A stretch of 64,000 bases of DNA, taken from contig NZ_LNQS01000009.1 of assembly GCF_001513785.1 (NCBI RefSeq), positions 124,001 through 188,000 of the forward strand. The letters are read 5' to 3'. The notes under the pieces were generated by a model, which saw only the letters and a list, made by a program, of their open reading frames with translations, was not told the origin of the DNA and did not search any database. The translations under genes were made by a program, and so were the position numbers. Positions 53,810 through 63,416 of this stretch are shown one piece after another (the first letter of the stretch is position 1; each line of letters starts with the position of its first letter). Origin of the DNA: Rheinheimera sp. EpRS3. GTDB lineage: Bacteria > Pseudomonadota > Gammaproteobacteria > Enterobacterales > Alteromonadaceae.

Positions 53810-54586
53810 GTGGTAATTTGGACAGTAGCGAATCAGAAAGGCGGGGTGGGCAAAACCACCACTACAGTAACGCTGGGCGGTTTACTGGCAGAGCGTGGCT
53901 ATAAAGTCTTGCTGGTAGACACTGATCCGCATGCGTCCCTGACCTATTATTTTGGTATTGACGCAGAAGAGCTGGAAGTTAGCGTATACGACATTTTTAT
54001 CCGTGGTAAAGACATTACCAGCGAAGAAATTCTGCAGTCATTATGTCCAAGTGGTGTGGCTAATCTGGATATTTTGCCCTCATCTATGGCGCTGGCCACA
54101 CTGGACCGCTCGTTAGGCAATAAAGGTGGTATGGGCCTGATGCTGAAAAAGGCCCTGCATAAAATCAACACCGAGTATGATTATGTATTGATTGACTGCC
54201 CGCCGGTAATGGGCGTACTGATGGTAAATGCGATTGCAGCCAGTGACCGTATTCTGATCCCGGTACAAACAGAGTTTCTGGCATTAAAAGGCCTGGAGCG
54301 GATGATCGCTACCATGGCGCTAATGCGGACATCACAGAAAAAAGATTACGCCTTTACCATCATTGCTACTATGTATGACAAGCGGACCAAGGCGTCGTTA
54401 GAAGCCTATAAAGAGCTAAAAAACAAATACCAGGAAAAGGTCTGGTCGGCGGTGATACCGGTAGACACTAAGTTTCGTGACGCCAGCCTGGCGTTAACAC
54501 CGCCTAATGTGCATGCGCCGGGTAGCCGGGGCGTTTTTGCTTACAACACCCTGCTGACGTATTTACTGCAACTGGCAGCGGAGTAA
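53810..54586 (+). CDS. parC: ParA-family ATPase ParC (chemotaxis array positioning)
   Basis: 258 residues, GTG start one base after the motD stop. Cytoplasmic ATPase that brings chemosensory arrays to the pole and helps partition them, as shown in Vibrio. Deviant Walker A (VANQKGGVGKTTTTVTLGG, residues 6-24), LLVDTDPHASLTYYFGID, VLIDCPPVMGVLMVNA. Between motD and parP, the conserved order. A chromosomal parA is unlikely because of the setting. Confidence 0.9.
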   Translation: MVIWTVANQKGGVGKTTTTVTLGGLLAERGYKVLLVDTDPHASLTYYFGIDAEELEVSVYDIFIRGKDITSEEILQSLCPSGVANLDILPSSMALATLDRSLGNKGGMGLMLKKALHKINTEYDYVLIDCPPVMGVLMVNAIAASDRILIPVQTEFLALKGLERMIATMALMRTSQKKDYAFTIIATMYDKRTKASLEAYKELKNKYQEKVWSAVIPVDTKFRDASLALTPPNVHAPGSRGVFAYNTLLTYLLQLAAE

Positions 54587-54589
54587 GGC

Positions 54590-55408
54590 ATGAGTAATTT
54601 AATCGCCAGTCAGAAGGTTATGCAGCACTACTTGTCAGCGCTGTTAACTGAAGAAGAGCCCGCAGCACCCACTGCAGAAGTGGCGATAGCTGAGCAAAAA
54701 AAGCAGCAGCTTAATGAATTACTGGCACAAGCTGTAGTGACAGAAGCGGTTACTGAAACAGTAGCTAAAACGAAAGTAGTTACTTCTCCGGCCGCTGAAA
54801 CTAATGCCATGGCGGCGCTAAAAGCAAAGTTCGCCGAGGCAGAAGCGTCACAAGCGCTGCAACAGCGTGCAGTGCCGGTGTCTGAGCGTATTATAAGCAC
54901 TGTGTCGCAACCCGCACCGCCCCCGCCGCCGACAGTAACGGCTGCTCCGACAAAAGATTACCGTCAGGGCCGGTTTCAGGCATTGTTTTTTGATGTAGCG
55001 GGTTTAAAAGTGGCAGTGCCGCTTAAAGAGTTAGGTGGTATTCATCAGCTAGGCACAATTAACAGCCTGATCGGCAAACCACAGTGGTTCAAAGGCGTGA
55101 TGTTGTATCGCGAACAGAAAATCAGTATTGTCGATACCGCACGCTGGGTTATGCCAGAAAAATATGATCAGAGTTTGCAGCAAAAGCTAAACTATCAATA
55201 TGTTATTATGCTTGGCAACAGTAACTGGGGCCTGTGTTGCGAAACATTGGTCAATACCTATGTGCTGGAGCAGGATGACGTAAAATGGCGTGAAGCCGAA
55301 GGTAAGCGGCCCTGGATGGCAGGCCTTATCAAAAAGCATATGTGTGTACTGCTGGATGTGGACGCTATGATTGATTTATTGAACCGTGGTCTGGATATCA
55401 GTGCATAA
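54590..55408 (+). CDS. parP: ParP-type array protein (CheW-like domain)
   Basis: 272 residues. The C-terminal half (about 122-270) is a CheW-like fold: QALFFDVAGLKVAVPLKELG, GKPQWFKGVMLYREQKISIV, LGNSNWGLCCETL. The N-terminal half is a variable Ala/Glu/Lys/Thr-rich linker. ParP links ParC to the arrays by binding CheA and receptors; its partner gene parC directly precedes it, and cheW follows. Confidence 0.88.
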   Translation: MSNLIASQKVMQHYLSALLTEEEPAAPTAEVAIAEQKKQQLNELLAQAVVTEAVTETVAKTKVVTSPAAETNAMAALKAKFAEAEASQALQQRAVPVSERIISTVSQPAPPPPPTVTAAPTKDYRQGRFQALFFDVAGLKVAVPLKELGGIHQLGTINSLIGKPQWFKGVMLYREQKISIVDTARWVMPEKYDQSLQQKLNYQYVIMLGNSNWGLCCETLVNTYVLEQDDVKWREAEGKRPWMAGLIKKHMCVLLDVDAMIDLLNRGLDISA

Positions 55409-55438
55409 TCAGACAAAGGATTTATACAGGAGCTGTGC

Positions 55439-55933
55439 ATGAGCAATTTAACCAAGCAGTCGGTAAAGAAAACCGATTCAGCTGATATCGTGTTGCAATG
55501 GGTAACGTTTAAACTGCAGGAAGAAACCTACGGTATCAATGTGATGCAGGTGCAGGAAGTGCTGCGTTATACCGAAATTGCTCCGGTACCGGGCTCACCG
55601 GATTATGTGTTAGGTATTATTAACCTGCGTGGTAATGTGGTAACGGTAATTGATACCCGCACCCGTTTTGGTCTGGAGCCTGCAGATATAACAGATAATA
55701 GCCGTATTGTTATTATTGAGGCAGAAAAGCAGGTTATTGGTATTTTAGTCGATAGCGTGGCCGAAGTGGTTTATCTGAAGCAGTCTGAAGTGGATACCGC
55801 GCCAAATGTAGGTACAGAAGAAAGTGCCCGCTTCATTCAGGGCGTATCTAACCGTGAAGGCGAACTGCTGATCCTGGTCGATTTAAACAAGCTGCTCAGT
55901 GACGAAGAGTGGGAAGAGATCGGCGCTATCTGA
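55439..55933 (+). CDS. cheW: Chemotaxis coupling protein CheW
   Basis: 164 residues. Couples receptors to CheA. Family motifs: VTFKLQEETYGINVMQVQEV, GSPDYVLGIINLRGNVVTVI, RFGLEPADITDNSRIVII and GILVDSVAEVVYL. Preceded by a good AGGAG site. Normal length. Confidence 0.96.
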   Translation: MSNLTKQSVKKTDSADIVLQWVTFKLQEETYGINVMQVQEVLRYTEIAPVPGSPDYVLGIINLRGNVVTVIDTRTRFGLEPADITDNSRIVIIEAEKQVIGILVDSVAEVVYLKQSEVDTAPNVGTEESARFIQGVSNREGELLILVDLNKLLSDEEWEEIGAI

Positions 55934-55934
55934 T

Positions 55935-56366
55935 ATGACGTTACCGGTGTTTGCTATTGCTGTCGCACTATTGCTGGCAGCGCTCGTATTTGCTGCCATC
56001 TGGTGGCTGGGGCGCATACAACGCAACTGGCAGCATCAATTACAGCAACTGGAGCAGCAGCTTGACTTTAAAGCGCAGCAACTGGGGCAAACCCGGCACG
56101 AATTGGAAGAGCTAAGAGCCGGTGTAATTGGGGTTGGGCAACGCGTATTGCAGCTAGACGCTAATATAGCCAACGTTAACCAGCAACTGCAGGCGCTGGC
56201 GGATAAACAGCAAGCACTGGAGCTTACCGATCCTGAGTCAAAAATATACAGCCGGGCGATGAAAATGGTACAGCTGGGGGCCGATTTAGATGAAATTATC
56301 CGCGAATGCGAATTGCCGCGGGCTGAAGCTGAACTACTGTACAACCTGCATCAGGCAAAAAAATAG
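55935..56366 (+). CDS. DUF2802 membrane protein
   Basis: 143 residues from the ATG at 55935 (MTLPVFAIAVALLLAALVF), one base after the cheW stop; an upstream in-frame start inside cheW is unlikely. One N-terminal membrane helix (about 4-26), a Gln/Leu/Glu-rich coiled coil (30-105), then a conserved C-terminal helix (MKMVQLGADLDEIIRECELP, then RAEAELLYNLHQ). Found after cheW in many polar flagellates; function unknown. Confidence 0.85.
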   Translation: MTLPVFAIAVALLLAALVFAAIWWLGRIQRNWQHQLQQLEQQLDFKAQQLGQTRHELEELRAGVIGVGQRVLQLDANIANVNQQLQALADKQQALELTDPESKIYSRAMKMVQLGADLDEIIRECELPRAEAELLYNLHQAKK

Positions 56367-56379
56367 TGTTAATTTAAGC

Positions 56380-56694
56380 TCAGCTTTTAATATCTATACG
56401 CTGGTGAATATTATGCCAGTTTTCCGGAAACTTGCCCTGCAATACATATGAAAACGCAATCAGCTCCGCAATAACAATATAGAGTTGTTGTGGAATTTGC
56501 TCACCCAGTTCCAACTTAGTCAGCAGTTTGCTTAATTCTTCATCCTGATGAATTAACACGCCATGTTCACGCGCCAGCGCAACGATTTCATCTGCCAGCT
56601 CTGCATGGCCCTGCGCCGTTACGGTAGGCGCCTGTTTGCCTTCGTATTGCAGTGCAGTGGCGCTGCGCTGCGTTTTGTTGCCATCGTTTGCCAC
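56380..56694 (-). CDS. FlhB C-terminus-like export switch protein (FlhX type)
   Basis: 104 residues. Resembles the cytoplasmic end of FlhB/EscU without the membrane domain and without the NPTH cleavage site: VTAQGHAELADEIVALAREH, GVLIHQDEELSKLLTKLELG and IPQQLYIVIAELIAFSYVLQ. It corresponds to the part of FlhB after cleavage, so it could replace or modulate that fragment in the export gate. Transcribed away from the che operon together with a FliK-like gene, which starts upstream and ends nine bases before it. Confidence 0.8.
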   Translation of the reverse strand: MANDGNKTQRSATALQYEGKQAPTVTAQGHAELADEIVALAREHGVLIHQDEELSKLLTKLELGEQIPQQLYIVIAELIAFSYVLQGKFPENWHNIHQRIDIKS

Positions 56695-56703
56695 GAATGC
56701 TCC

Positions 56704-58605
56704 TTATACTTTAATCGCCAACAGGCTGTTGGCGCGGGGTAAAATGGTGTCGGGTATTTTACCCAGTGTACACTCTGCCTGCGTAACGTCTAACCCCTGG
56801 GCTTTGCAGCGATCACTAAGCAAAGGTAAAAAGCGGTCAGCCTGCTGCTTAGCTTGCACTTCGTCGGTATAAAACTGTAGCTGTAATTGTTGCTGCTGTA
56901 ACTTTGCTACCACCATCAGTTGGCCCAGCTGTTTTAAATCAAACTTCATCGTCAGCTGCCATAGTGTTTGTTTTTCGCCATTTTGCTTGCCATCTGCCTC
57001 GCGTTGTTCCAGCAACAACTGGCTAAACACACTCTGGCCGCCTTGTTGCATCGGTAACTGCAGTAACAGCTGTTGCGTTTGCGCATTGTTATTGTCCAGT
57101 GCGGCCAGTTGGCTTTGTTGCAGCGTGCTGCTATGGCCGGCCAGTTGGCGCAGCAAATTGCTGGCCTGGCCCGGCTCCAGTTGGCTGATCAGTTGTGCCA
57201 GCGGTTTATTCGCTGGTTGCGTTGCAGCAGAAAGGGGTTTTTGTAGTAGGTGGCCAAGCAGCAGTTGTATCGCTGCAGCCAAAGCACCGCCACTGGTTTG
57301 GGCGGTAGCAGAAGGTTGTAGCGGTTGAAACTGCAGCAGGCTGGTTAACTGGTTAACTAGCTGTTGTGGCGACAGCACTTTATCAGCTCCCGGCTGGCTA
57401 TGTCGTACCAGTTGCAAAATATGCTGCACCGCTTGTGGCAGCTCTGGCAGGCTGGCCAGGGTATCTGCCTGCATCGGCATCAGTGGCAGTAAGTGGCGCC
57501 ATGCCTGCTGCACCAGCTGTTGTGTTTGTTGTGTCAGCGGCATTTGTAGTGTGTTGGCTGGCGTTTTTGCAGTATTGCCGCTGCTGTCGGTATTAAATTG
57601 CAACGCCCTGCTAAGGGCCTCCGGCATTATGGTTACACTGGCAGAGGTTTTAACCGGTTGCAGCAATAATTGCCACTGGCTGGCCTGTTGTTGTAATTGC
57701 AGTTGGTAGGGTTGTGTGCCTGCATTTACGCTGCCAGACAGCTGGCTTAGCAGCTGTTGTGCCGCCGCAGGTATGGTAGCGCTGCTCCTGACCGGTTGAT
57801 TAAACAGCTGCAGTAGTTGTTGTAGCACTGCGGTTTGTTCGGCTTTATTCAGGGTTATTGGTGTTGCGGGCAAGTTGGCATTAACCACAGTGCCAGGCGC
57901 TTTAATATTGGCTGGCTGTATTTGTAGCTGCAGTACCAGTTGCTGGCGCTCTGTTTTGATATCCAGCAGCACCTGTGGTGGGGCTGTTTTCGCATCGGCA
58001 GATAATAAGCTGAGGGCGCCACTGTTGGACAATTGTTGCATAAGTGCCGCCTGAGCGTTGGCAGATAGCCGCACTACAGCGCCATTACCAAGTTGCAGCG
58101 CCAGACCTTGCGGCTGCTGTAACACATTAACCGGCAGTTGCGTTAGCGCTGCAGGTTGCGGATTTAACCCGGGCAAACCGGCAGATAACACAGAGGATAA
58201 CAGTTGCTGCACCTGTGCCGCACTCAGTGTCAGCTTAACTGGCGCTGAGGCAGGCTGCAGTATCAGTTGCAACTGGCCATTGTTTTGCGGTAAAAATTGT
58301 AGCTGCACATTTGCCTGCAGGCTGGTAGCTTGCGGGGGCGTGCTTTGTGTTGCCATGCCAGGTGTAGCGGCTAAAGCTGTTTGCACACTGGCTTGCAGCA
58401 TTGCCTGCACATTGGCTGGCAAATTAGCTGGTAAGGTAATTTGCAGCGGCGCTTGCGCTGCCGGCAACCGCAGGCCAAACTGGCCGTTTGTCAGCTGTTG
58501 TACCTGAGCCTGATATACCTGCGCCACCACCAGCTTTAATACTGCCGGGTCAGCTTTTTGCCCCGGACTCAGCTGAAAAAGCTTATCCAGATTGATCTGG
58601 TTCAT
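56704..58605 (-). CDS. FliK-like hook-length control protein
   Basis: 633 residues. Almost the whole protein is Gln/Leu/Ala-rich (long runs of short LQQ, QLQ and NLPA-type units), a low-complexity ruler-like sequence. The last 110 residues are more conserved and resemble the FliK C-terminal fold: WQLTMKFDLKQLGQLMVVAK, LQLQFYTDEVQAKQQADRFL, and CTLGKIPDTIL. It is the second FliK-like gene of the window and is paired with the FlhB-like gene at 56380-56694. Role in hook or filament export control is inference. Confidence 0.7.
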   Translation of the reverse strand: MNQINLDKLFQLSPGQKADPAVLKLVVAQVYQAQVQQLTNGQFGLRLPAAQAPLQITLPANLPANVQAMLQASVQTALAATPGMATQSTPPQATSLQANVQLQFLPQNNGQLQLILQPASAPVKLTLSAAQVQQLLSSVLSAGLPGLNPQPAALTQLPVNVLQQPQGLALQLGNGAVVRLSANAQAALMQQLSNSGALSLLSADAKTAPPQVLLDIKTERQQLVLQLQIQPANIKAPGTVVNANLPATPITLNKAEQTAVLQQLLQLFNQPVRSSATIPAAAQQLLSQLSGSVNAGTQPYQLQLQQQASQWQLLLQPVKTSASVTIMPEALSRALQFNTDSSGNTAKTPANTLQMPLTQQTQQLVQQAWRHLLPLMPMQADTLASLPELPQAVQHILQLVRHSQPGADKVLSPQQLVNQLTSLLQFQPLQPSATAQTSGGALAAAIQLLLGHLLQKPLSAATQPANKPLAQLISQLEPGQASNLLRQLAGHSSTLQQSQLAALDNNNAQTQQLLLQLPMQQGGQSVFSQLLLEQREADGKQNGEKQTLWQLTMKFDLKQLGQLMVVAKLQQQQLQLQFYTDEVQAKQQADRFLPLLSDRCKAQGLDVTQAECTLGKIPDTILPRANSLLAIKV

Positions 58606-58626
58606 ATTTTGCCTGTTTTGTTCTGT

Positions 58627-58658
58627 AGTGCACTATCGCTGCATTCGTATTATGACGT
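58627..58658. promoter_or_regulatory. Two palindromes in the divergent fliK-like/ccmA gap
   Basis: TAGTGCACTA (about 58626-58635) and TGACGTCA (about 58653-58660) lie within the 104-base gap between two divergent genes. They are short and could be operators; no promoter hexamers with convincing spacing are visible for either direction. Confidence 0.25.
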
Positions 58659-58709
58659 CAATATGGTAATATGCGCGCAATTTTTCCTATCGTCGATAGC
58701 CAGAGGCCA

Positions 58710-59369
58710 GTGATTAAACATCAGCCCTTTTCTGTACCAGTTGGCCAGTTGCTGCTGCAGGCTCAGTCACTTAGCTGTATCCGGCAGGACCGCGTGCTGT
58801 TTGAGCAGTTGTCATTGCAGGTGCATGCCGGTGAGCTACTACAGGTAGCCGGTAAAAATGGCGCCGGTAAAAGCTCTTTACTGCGCTTGCTTGCTGGCCT
58901 GGCCACTCCCGATGAAGGGCAACTGCTTTATTGCCAACAGCCTGTAGCTGATGTTGCCACAGATTATGCTGCGAACCTGTGTTATATCGGCCACCAGAGC
59001 GGTATTCATGAGCAATTAACGGCACTGGAAAATCTGGCATTCTGGCGCGCTGCGGCAGAGCTGCCACCGGCCGATGATTTTGCCCTGCTGGCTACACTTG
59101 GGCTGGCCGGACTGGAAGATATTCCCTGTCGTATGTTGTCTGCGGGGCAACAGCGGCGGGTGTCGCTGGCGCGGTTATGGTTCAGCCACAGCCAGTTGTG
59201 GATTTTAGATGAACCCTTTACTGCCCTGGACCAATCAGCTATTGCGATGTTGCAGCAGTTTTTCCTGCAGCACTTAACCTGCGGTGGCGCCATTATTCTG
59301 ACCACGCACCAGCCGCTTAGCATGGTGTATGACGGTCTTAACACTGTGGAGCTGGCTTACCGATGGTAA
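58710..59369 (+). CDS. ccmA: Heme exporter ATP-binding protein CcmA
   Basis: 219 residues from the GTG at 58710 (AGAGG just upstream); an ATG at 58671 would add 13 residues that look unlike a CcmA start. CcmA powers release of heme-CcmE from CcmC during cytochrome c maturation. Walker A VAGKNGAGKSSLLRLLAG (near 45-62), signature LSAGQQRRVSLARL, Walker B LWILDEPFTALD. Overlaps ccmB by seven bases. Confidence 0.95.
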   Translation: MIKHQPFSVPVGQLLLQAQSLSCIRQDRVLFEQLSLQVHAGELLQVAGKNGAGKSSLLRLLAGLATPDEGQLLYCQQPVADVATDYAANLCYIGHQSGIHEQLTALENLAFWRAAAELPPADDFALLATLGLAGLEDIPCRMLSAGQQRRVSLARLWFSHSQLWILDEPFTALDQSAIAMLQQFFLQHLTCGGAIILTTHQPLSMVYDGLNTVELAYRW

Positions 59370-60028
59370 CACTGGGACCTTTTTTAAAGCGTGAGCTGCG
59401 TTTGCTGGCCCGGCAAAAAGCTGACTGGTTAAACCCGGTGCTGTTTTTTATTATCGTGCTGAGCTTATTTCCGCTGGGGGTTGGGCCAGAGCCTAATTTG
59501 CTGCGTATTATCGCACCCGGTGTAATTTGGATAGCAGCATTGCTGAGCGTGCTGCTGGCCGCTGAACGGCTGTTTAAAGACGATTATCGCAACGGTGTGG
59601 TAGAGCAACTGGTGGCGTCACGCCAGCCTCTGCTGGCATTTGTACTGGCAAAATTGCTGGCAAACTGGCTAAGCACCGGCTTACCACTGGTGTTGTTATC
59701 GCCTTTGGTTGCGCTGTTGCTTAATGTGGATATGCCCAGCTTTATCGCTATGTTACTGACATTGCTGCTGGGCACGCCGCTGCTGAGTTTACTCAGTGTG
59801 CTTGGCGCAGCACTTACGGTATCGGCCGATAAAGGCGGCATTTTACTGGCACTGCTGATTCTGCCCCTGTATATTCCGCTGTTAATATTCGCCAGTGCGG
59901 CGATGGAAGCGGCCAGTATGGCGCTGCCGTATCACGGACAACTTGCCGTGATGCTTGCTATGTTGTTGTTTGCGTTGGCATTGGTACCGGTTGCGGTGAC
60001 CAGTGCACTGAAAATAAATGTGAGCTGA
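59363..60028 (+). CDS. ccmB: Heme exporter membrane protein CcmB
   Basis: 221 residues with about six membrane segments. Permease-like partner of CcmA in the CcmABCD complex. Conserved stretches near the start (LKRELRLLARQKADWLNPVL) and in the middle (LFKDDYRNGVVEQLVASRQP, then LAFVLAKLLANWLSTGLPLV). Normal length; overlaps ccmA, and ccmC starts one base after its stop. Confidence 0.95.
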   Translation: MVTLGPFLKRELRLLARQKADWLNPVLFFIIVLSLFPLGVGPEPNLLRIIAPGVIWIAALLSVLLAAERLFKDDYRNGVVEQLVASRQPLLAFVLAKLLANWLSTGLPLVLLSPLVALLLNVDMPSFIAMLLTLLLGTPLLSLLSVLGAALTVSADKGGILLALLILPLYIPLLIFASAAMEAASMALPYHGQLAVMLAMLLFALALVPVAVTSALKINVS

Positions 60029-60029
60029 T

Positions 60030-60764
60030 ATGTTTAAATGGTTGCATCCTTACGCTAAGCCTGAAACCGTTTACCACCTGTGTGGCCGCCTTATGCCATG
60101 GCTAATGGGCGCTGCGCTGCTATTGCTGTTGCTGGGTAATATCTGGGGGCTGGCATTTACACCACCCGATTACCAGCAGGGCGACAGTTACCGCATTATT
60201 CATTTGCATGTTCCGTCTGCCATTATGTCGATGGGTACTTATTCGGCTATGGCGATAGCAGCCTTTATTGCGCTGGTATGGCAGGTAAAAGTAGTGCAGT
60301 GGTCAGTGCTGGCTATTGCGCCTATAGGCGCGGTATATACCGCTATAGCGCTTATTACCGGCATGGCCTGGGGCAAGCCGATGTGGGGCACCTGGTGGGT
60401 ATGGGATGCCCGTTTAACGTCAGAGCTTATTCTGTTGTTTCTTTATCTTGGTGTAATAGCCTTAAGCGGTGCTTTTTCAGACCGGCAAACCGGGGCCAAG
60501 GTGGCTTCTTTGCTGGCTGTGGTGGGGGTTATTAACCTGCCTATTATTCATTTTTCGGTAGAATGGTGGAACACTTTGCACCAGGGCGCGTCTATAACCA
60601 AGTTTGCCAAACCGTCTATCGACCCAAGCATGCTGTGGCCACTGCTAATCAGCATACTGGCATTTAAAATATTAATGCTGGCGCTGCTATGTGTGCGGTT
60701 ACGTACTGCAATACTGGTAAATGAACAGCACCGGCCCTGGGTTAAAGCGCTGGCAGGAGATTAA
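60030..60764 (+). CDS. ccmC: Heme-handling protein CcmC
   Basis: 244 residues, six membrane segments. Loads heme onto CcmE at the periplasmic side. The tryptophan-rich WWD loop is intact (GKPMWGTWWVWDARLTSELI), and the flanking His residues are present (HLHVPSAIMSMGTY; HFSVEWWNTLHQG). Two bases separate it from ccmD. Confidence 0.95.
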   Translation: MFKWLHPYAKPETVYHLCGRLMPWLMGAALLLLLLGNIWGLAFTPPDYQQGDSYRIIHLHVPSAIMSMGTYSAMAIAAFIALVWQVKVVQWSVLAIAPIGAVYTAIALITGMAWGKPMWGTWWVWDARLTSELILLFLYLGVIALSGAFSDRQTGAKVASLLAVVGVINLPIIHFSVEWWNTLHQGASITKFAKPSIDPSMLWPLLISILAFKILMLALLCVRLRTAILVNEQHRPWVKALAGD

Positions 60765-60766
60765 TT

Positions 60767-60967
60767 ATGCATTTTCAGTCATGGGCAGAATTTTGGGCAA
60801 TGGGTGGTTATGGCCTGTTTGTCTGGTTATCTTTTGGTAGCAGCTATGTCATGCTGGCCGCCTTAGCCTGGTACAGTCACTATCAGCATAAACAATTTAA
60901 GCGTCAGCTTAGTGCAAAGCTGGCCCGGGAAAAACGTATTAAGCAGTATCAGGAGCAAGCACAATAA
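60767..60967 (+). CDS. ccmD: Heme exporter small protein CcmD
   Basis: 66 residues. One membrane helix ([20 protein letters not shown]) and a basic coiled tail ([15 protein letters not shown]), as expected for CcmD, which stabilises the CcmABC-CcmE complex. Its last base is the first base of the ccmE start codon. Confidence 0.92.
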   Translation: MHFQSWAEFWAMGGYGLFVWLSFGSSYVMLAALAWYSHYQHKQFKRQLSAKLAREKRIKQYQEQAQ

Positions 60968-61449
60968 TGCAGCCAAGACGTCAGAAACGCCTGTTTGCCA
61001 TCGTGTTAGTTATTGGTTTATTAACCGGCGCCGTGGCTGCAATGCTTTACGCATTACAGCAAAATATTGACTTGTTTTATACACCATCACAGTTAGTTGA
61101 TGGTTTGGGCGAGGGCAAAATAAAACCGCAGGTTGGGCAGCGTTTGCGCATTGGTGGCATGGTGGTAGAAGGGTCTGTTAAACGCGACCCGGACTCACTG
61201 AAAGTCAGTTTTGATCTGGTTGATACCGGCCCGCTGGTTACCGTGATATACGAAGGTATACTGCCGGATTTATTTCGTGAAGGGCAGGGTATAGTGGCAC
61301 AAGGGGTGTTGCAAGATGCGACAACCATTAAGGCGTCAGAAGTACTGGCCAAGCACGATGAGGAATATATGCCGCCGGAAGTTGCCGAAGCATTAAAAGG
61401 TATTAAGCATGTACCGCCGTCACAGCAGCCTGTCAGCGGGAGTTATTAA
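60967..61449 (+). CDS. ccmE: Heme chaperone CcmE
   Basis: 160 residues. Carries heme covalently to the ligation complex. An N-terminal membrane anchor ([20 protein letters not shown]) is followed by the OB-fold domain ([20 protein letters not shown], then [20 protein letters not shown]). The heme-binding His130 is in [17 protein letters not shown]. Stop and ccmF start overlap by one base. Confidence 0.96.
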   Translation: MQPRRQKRLFAIVLVIGLLTGAVAAMLYALQQNIDLFYTPSQLVDGLGEGKIKPQVGQRLRIGGMVVEGSVKRDPDSLKVSFDLVDTGPLVTVIYEGILPDLFREGQGIVAQGVLQDATTIKASEVLAKHDEEYMPPEVAEALKGIKHVPPSQQPVSGSY

Positions 61450-63416
61450 TGATCGTTGAAGCCGGTCAGCTGGCGCTGACATTTGCCTTTGCGTTATCGC
61501 TGTTGCTGGCAATTATCCCGTTGTATGGCAGTTTTGTAGCTAACCCACGCATGCTACTGCTGGCCAAACCGTTGGCATTAGGCCAGTTTTTGTTTTGTTT
61601 GCTGGCAATGCTGGCACTAATTTATGCCTTTCGCACCAACGATTTTACCGTTGTGAATGTGGCGCAAAACTCCAGTAGCACCTTACCCTGGTATTATCAG
61701 ATCACGGCCAGCTTTGGCTCGCATGAAGGCTCTATGCTGTTGTGGGTACTGATGCTGGCAGGCTGGACAGCCTTGGTTGCACAATTTTCCAAAGCCTTAC
61801 CTTTACTGTTGTTGGGTCGTATTCTGGGTATTTTGGGTGTGATCTGTGTCGGTTTTATTGCCTTCTCACTTTTTATGTCTAATCCGTTTGAACGCAGCCT
61901 GCCATTTTTTCCGGTAGAAGGGCGCGATCTTAACCCGCTGTTGCAGGATTTTGGCATGATCATGCACCCGCCCACGTTATACATGGGCTATGTGGGGTTT
62001 GCTGTGGCTTTTGCCTTTGCTATAGCGGCCCTGATGGGCGGCCGCTTTGATAGTGTCTGGGCCCGTTGGGTACAGCCCTGGGCGCTGGCAGCCTGGTTGT
62101 TTCTTACGCTGGGTATTATGCTGGGTAGCTGGTGGGCGTATAACGAACTGGGCTGGGGCGGCTGGTGGTTCTGGGATCCGGTAGAAAACGCCTCTTTTAT
62201 GCCCTGGCTGGCCGGTACGGCATTAATTCACAGCCTGGCGGTAACAGAAAAACGTGGCACCTTTAAAAGCTGGACAGTATTGCTGGCACTGGCTGCCTTT
62301 GCGCTTAGCCTGGTAGGGGCCTTTTTGGTACGCTCCGGTGTGCTGGTATCAGTGCACTCATTTGCTACAGATCCGGGCCGAGGCATGTACCTGCTGGTTT
62401 TCTTGTTGTTGGTAGTGGGCGGTTCGCTGCTGTTATATGGTATGCGGATGAATTCTGTACGCTCGCAGGCACGCTATCAGCTGTTTTCACGCGAAATGAT
62501 GCTTTGGGGCAATAATATATTTCTGCTGACAGCCTGCTTAATTGTGTTTCTGGGTACTTTATTTCCGTTGTTTCACAAAGAACTGGGCTTAGGCTCTATC
62601 TCTATCGGCGAGCCGTTTTTTAATCAGATGTTTTATTACCTGACAATTCCGTTTGCATTGATGCTGGGCTTAGGCCCCTGGGTACGCTGGAAGCAGCAAC
62701 AATTTACGCCATTGGTTAAGCCGCTTGGTCTGGTATTCGTAGCCGCCTTGATCCTGGCGCTTGGCGTATTGGCCAGTATGCAAAGTGTGCAAGCTAACCT
62801 GGCGTTACTGGGTATGCTGTTGGGCGCCTGGGTTGGCGTATCGGCACTGGCAGAGGTGATGTTACGGATGCGCCAGTTTGGTTCAGTAACGCAGGGTCTG
62901 ACCAAACTTAATGCCAGCCATTATGGTATGACACTGGCACATATTGGTTTTGCCGTGCTGGTGATAGGTGTTGCTATGACCAAAACGTACACCGAAGAGC
63001 GCGATGTACGGATGCAGGAGGGCGATACTGCCACACTGGCCGGTTATCAGTTTACGCTGGTAGATGTATATGATCTGGACGGGCCAAATTATGGCGGCCA
63101 GGCAGCAGAGCTGGATGTGCGTAAAGATGGCGGTTACGTTACGCACTTGCACGCAGAAAAACGTTTCTACCGCATTCAGCGCACTATTATGACGGAAGCG
63201 GCGGTACACGCCCGCTTAAGCCGTGATTTATATGTGTCTCTGGGAGAAGAATTACCCGGTAATGCCTGGGCATTGCGTATTCAGGTTAAGCCTTTTGTGC
63301 GCTGGATTTGGCTGGGCGGTTTATTGATGACTTTAGGCGCTTTACTGGCGCTGGCAGATAAACGCTACCGGCGTAAAACGCCACCGGCAACAACGCAAGA
63401 GGTAGCCAATGCGTAA
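61449..63416 (+). CDS. ccmF: Cytochrome c heme lyase subunit CcmF
   Basis: 655 residues with more than ten membrane segments. Ligates heme to apocytochrome c together with CcmH/I. The WWD domain (NELGWGGWWFWDPVENASFM) and conserved His residues (FGSHEGSMLLWVLMLAG; IMHPPTLYMGYVGFAVAFAF) are intact. The C-terminus has the periplasmic domain and a final membrane segment (IWLGGLLMTLGALLAL). Overlaps ccmG by eight bases. Confidence 0.96.
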   Translation: MIVEAGQLALTFAFALSLLLAIIPLYGSFVANPRMLLLAKPLALGQFLFCLLAMLALIYAFRTNDFTVVNVAQNSSSTLPWYYQITASFGSHEGSMLLWVLMLAGWTALVAQFSKALPLLLLGRILGILGVICVGFIAFSLFMSNPFERSLPFFPVEGRDLNPLLQDFGMIMHPPTLYMGYVGFAVAFAFAIAALMGGRFDSVWARWVQPWALAAWLFLTLGIMLGSWWAYNELGWGGWWFWDPVENASFMPWLAGTALIHSLAVTEKRGTFKSWTVLLALAAFALSLVGAFLVRSGVLVSVHSFATDPGRGMYLLVFLLLVVGGSLLLYGMRMNSVRSQARYQLFSREMMLWGNNIFLLTACLIVFLGTLFPLFHKELGLGSISIGEPFFNQMFYYLTIPFALMLGLGPWVRWKQQQFTPLVKPLGLVFVAALILALGVLASMQSVQANLALLGMLLGAWVGVSALAEVMLRMRQFGSVTQGLTKLNASHYGMTLAHIGFAVLVIGVAMTKTYTEERDVRMQEGDTATLAGYQFTLVDVYDLDGPNYGGQAAELDVRKDGGYVTHLHAEKRFYRIQRTIMTEAAVHARLSRDLYVSLGEELPGNAWALRIQVKPFVRWIWLGGLLMTLGALLALADKRYRRKTPPATTQEVANA

